From assembly GCA_027489095.1 (NCBI GenBank), contig JAIYAL010000207.1:1-58291 (forward strand): 58,291 nt of DNA, given 5' to 3'. The translations under genes were made by a program, and so were the position numbers. Of the stretch, positions 56,543-58,291 are shown piece by piece (positions within the stretch are counted from its first letter, which is position 1; every line of letters begins with the position of its first letter). Origin of the DNA: Erythrobacteraceae bacterium. Lineage in GTDB: Bacteria; Pseudomonadota; Alphaproteobacteria; Sphingomonadales; Sphingomonadaceae. The notes beneath the pieces are model-generated. The model was not told the DNA's origin, did not search any database, and saw only the letters and a list, made by a program, of their open reading frames with translations.

Positions 56543-57462
56543 GCCGGCCGCCCAGCGCGCCCAATCCGCGCAAGCGTGCGCGCCGCAAGCTGCCGGGCGC
56601 GCGGTTTTTCCCGGCCCGGCTCGGGCCGAAAGCCGCCGAGGACGAGGACGTTGATGAGGCTGGGCTCCCTGCCATGCCGGCGCATGGCGGCGGGCTGACC
56701 TTGCGGGCGATGCTCCCCAATGCGGTGACCGCCGCGGCGCTGTGTTCCGGGCTCACCGGCATCCGCTTCGCGATCGATGCGCAATGGACCTTTGCGATCG
56801 GACTGGTGGTGCTGGCCAGTGTGCTCGACGGGATCGACGGACGCATTGCGCGGCTTTTGAACGCCCAGTCGCGCTTCGGTGCCGAGCTCGACAGTCTCGC
56901 GGATTCGCTGTCCTTCGGGACCGCGCCCGCGCTGATCCTGTTCCTGTGGTCGCTCAACGATTGGCCGCGCTTCGGCTGGTTTGCCGCGCTTGCCTTCGCG
57001 ATCTGCTGCGCACTGCGGCTGGCGCGCTTCAACGCCCGGATCGATGTTGATGACCAACCGCACAAGTCGGCCGGGTTCCTGACCGGGGTGCCTGCGCCGG
57101 TCGGAGCGGGGCTGGCCTTCACGCCCTTCTATCTGTGGCACGAAACCGGGGTCGAGCTGTTCCGCAATCCGGTGCTGATGACCGCGTGGCTGACGGTGAT
57201 CGCAATCCTGATGATTTCCAACCTGCCGACGTTGAGCTGGGCCTCGCTCCGCCCACGACGCGCGATCCGCCTGCCGCTGATTGCCTTTACCGGCCTCGCT
57301 TTTGCAGCGCTGCTGCTTGAGCCGTGGTGGACGCTCGCAGCGATCAGCACGGTCTATCTGGCGATGATGCCCTACGGCCTTGTGAAATATGGCCGGATCA
57401 AGCGGCGACGCAGGCAGGACGCGGCAGCGCAAGCGGCAACAGGACTGCAGGGCGCGGCATAA
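56539..57462 (+). CDS. pssA: CDP-diacylglycerol-serine O-phosphatidyltransferase
   Basis: 307 residues, a CDP-alcohol phosphatidyltransferase with several membrane spans. The family motif D-G-x2-A/G-R-x8-G-x3-D-x3-D is present as [19 protein letters not shown] followed by [14 protein letters not shown] basic N-terminal tail of about 50 residues ([14 protein letters not shown]) precedes the first span. It makes phosphatidylserine, the substrate of Psd. The last 65 bp overlap the antisense small membrane protein gene. Confidence 0.96.
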   Translation: MSRPPSAPNPRKRARRKLPGARFFPARLGPKAAEDEDVDEAGLPAMPAHGGGLTLRAMLPNAVTAAALCSGLTGIRFAIDAQWTFAIGLVVLASVLDGIDGRIARLLNAQSRFGAELDSLADSLSFGTAPALILFLWSLNDWPRFGWFAALAFAICCALRLARFNARIDVDDQPHKSAGFLTGVPAPVGAGLAFTPFYLWHETGVELFRNPVLMTAWLTVIAILMISNLPTLSWASLRPRRAIRLPLIAFTGLAFAALLLEPWWTLAAISTVYLAMMPYGLVKYGRIKRRRRQDAAAQAATGLQGAA

Positions 57463-57682
57463 CAGTCACCCGGGCGATCGCCCGGCGCGAGGCGGGAAGG
57501 GCAGCGGCGCGCAGGCTCATTTCCACCAGCGATTCCTCGAACGCCAGCGCGGCGCGCAGCACCTCGCCCTCACGCATCAGCCGCGCCCACGCGGCGTGCG
57601 CTTCGGTCAGGCTGTGGGCGATGCTGGCGATGGCGAGCAGGCTGGCACAGGCGAACAGGACGGTGATGATGGCGCTGAGCAT
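57398..57682 (-). CDS. Small single-span membrane protein behind SOS boxes
   Basis: 94 residues. The N-terminus MLSAIITVLFACASLLAIASIA is one membrane helix. A charged helix follows (HSLTEAHAAWARLMREGEVL, FEESLVEMSLRAAALPASRR), then a Pro/Leu/Ala-rich tail. AGGGGA stands about 9 bp before the ATG. The 3' 65 bp are antisense to the end of pssA. Two LexA-type boxes lie 23-62 bp upstream, so expression is probably DNA-damage inducible. Family not recognised. Size and topology recall SOS-induced division inhibitors such as SidA, but no sequence match is claimed. Confidence 0.7.
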   Translation of the reverse strand: MLSAIITVLFACASLLAIASIAHSLTEAHAAWARLMREGEVLRAALAFEESLVEMSLRAAALPASRRAIARVTVMPRPAVLLPLALPRPACVAA

Positions 57683-57704
57683 AGTGGTGTCCCCTGAAGC
57701 AGGT

Positions 57705-57744
57705 GTTCATTCTTTGTTCTGACCCCCTTGTTCCCTACATGTTC
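57705..57744 (-). promoter_or_regulatory. Two tandem LexA (SOS) boxes
   Basis: GTTC-ATTCTTT-GTTC (57705-57719) and GTTC-CCTACAT-GTTC (57730-57744), both exact fits to the alphaproteobacterial SOS box GTTC-N7-GTTC, 25 bp apart start to start. On the minus strand they read GAAC-N7-GAAC. They directly precede the small membrane protein gene. rpsB is more than 230 bp away on the other side. Confidence 0.8.
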
Positions 57745-57976
57745 CGGCCTGTCAAGCGCCATCACTGCCGCCTTCGCGCGATTTTTCGACTGTGCCGGGC
57801 AATCGGGGCTGGATTCCTGTCGCGCAGGCGGGTAAGGGCGCGCTCGCTCCGGCACGGGCATGAGGCTCGGTGCACAGGGCAAATTCACATGGAAGGCGCT
57901 CATACCGGTGCCGCAGGCGGGATCTCCGCCGTCGCGGTTCCAGCCTTCCAGAGGAACAACCGGAAAGGAAATACCT

Positions 57977-58291
57977 ATGGCGGCTCCCGTCGTCACCATG
58001 CAGCATTTGATCGAGGCCGGCGCTCACTTCGGCCACCAGACCCACCGCTGGAACCCGCGGATGAAGCCGTACATCTTCGGCGCGCGCAATGGTGTCCACA
58101 TCATCGACCTGTCGCAGACCGTGCCGCTGTTCGCGCGCGCGCTCGATTTCGTCGAATCGACCGTGCGTTCGGGCGGCAAGGTGCTGTTCGTCGGCACCAA
58201 GCGTCAGGCGCAGGAGCCGATCGCGGAAGCTGCGCGCATGTCGGGCCAGCACTTCGTCAACCATCGCTGGCTGGGCGGGATGCTCACCAAC
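57977..58291 (+). CDS. rpsB: 30S ribosomal protein S2, N-terminal part
   Basis: The first 105 codons are in the window; the gene runs off the right edge. [61 protein letters not shown] and [11 protein letters not shown] are all S2 signatures. S2 binds the 30S body and S1. The ATG at 57977 is preceded by GGAAAGGAAA. The 230-bp leader upstream may contain autoregulatory structure, but I could not define one. Confidence 0.98.
   Translation, partial: MAAPVVTMQHLIEAGAHFGHQTHRWNPRMKPYIFGARNGVHIIDLSQTVPLFARALDFVESTVRSGGKVLFVGTKRQAQEPIAEAARMSGQHFVNHRWLGGMLTN

Overview
The window is GC-rich chromosomal DNA from an alphaproteobacterium, most probably a sphingomonad of the Erythrobacter/Porphyrobacter type. 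This is judged from protein flavour (TonB receptor, NDUFS4-like complex I subunit, XdhC/IorAB-type oxidase, DUF6456 and DUF4188 proteins) and from GTTC-N7-GTTC SOS boxes, which are the alphaproteobacterial form. No rRNA operon, CRISPR array, intact insertion sequence or prophage is seen. Most of the content is housekeeping, with a few accessory blocks.

Layout. 1-4594 (minus strand): start of a type II NADH dehydrogenase-like gene, the aroQ-accB-accC block, an isolated GTA-type holin gene and a CitE-like lyase. 4762-9096: a Tat-exported molybdenum hydroxylase (2Fe-2S and Mo subunits) with a MocA-like cytidylyltransferase and an XdhC chaperone. 9534-20294: a C4-dicarboxylate locus. On the minus strand dctA, an exported esterase, a TonB-dependent receptor and an M14 carboxypeptidase lipoprotein form one tight operon; divergently dctB-dctD and another exported hydrolase are encoded. 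20454-23701: tRNA-Pro(GGG) and yajC-secD-secF. 23715-28681: a glycosyltransferase, an XRE regulator, a DUF6456 gene, a two-gene low-GC island, and the ABC-F gene uup. 28808-34479: SIMPL and PepSY proteins, a PhoPQ-like two-component pair, an ECF sigma factor with a probable membrane anti-sigma partner, and a secreted Thr/Arg-rich protein. 34599-46411: chorismate mutase, polyprenyl diphosphate synthase, hrpB, a complex I accessory subunit, SRP RNA, dnaX-ebfC, rlmJ, lon and hupB. 46500-49254: a lipoprotein, rlmB, tRNA-Tyr, a parS-like site and a small outer-membrane protein. 49526-54548: the inorganic-carbon pump dabA-dabB with a divergent LysR regulator. 54591-58291: a KAS III, psd-pssA, a small membrane protein gene behind two SOS boxes, and the start of rpsB.

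Most interesting points: (1) two perfect GTTC-N7-GTTC LexA-type boxes directly upstream of a 94-residue single-span membrane protein encoded antisense to the end of pssA, a candidate SOS-induced effector; (2) a DctBD system whose DctD lacks the sigma54-contact GAFTGA motif, next to two tandem 18-bp dyads and with no recognisable -24/-12 promoter; (3) coupling of dctA in one operon to a TonB receptor and exported hydrolases; (4) a low-GC two-gene island of unknown function; (5) a parS-like palindrome suggesting the origin-proximal part of the chromosome.
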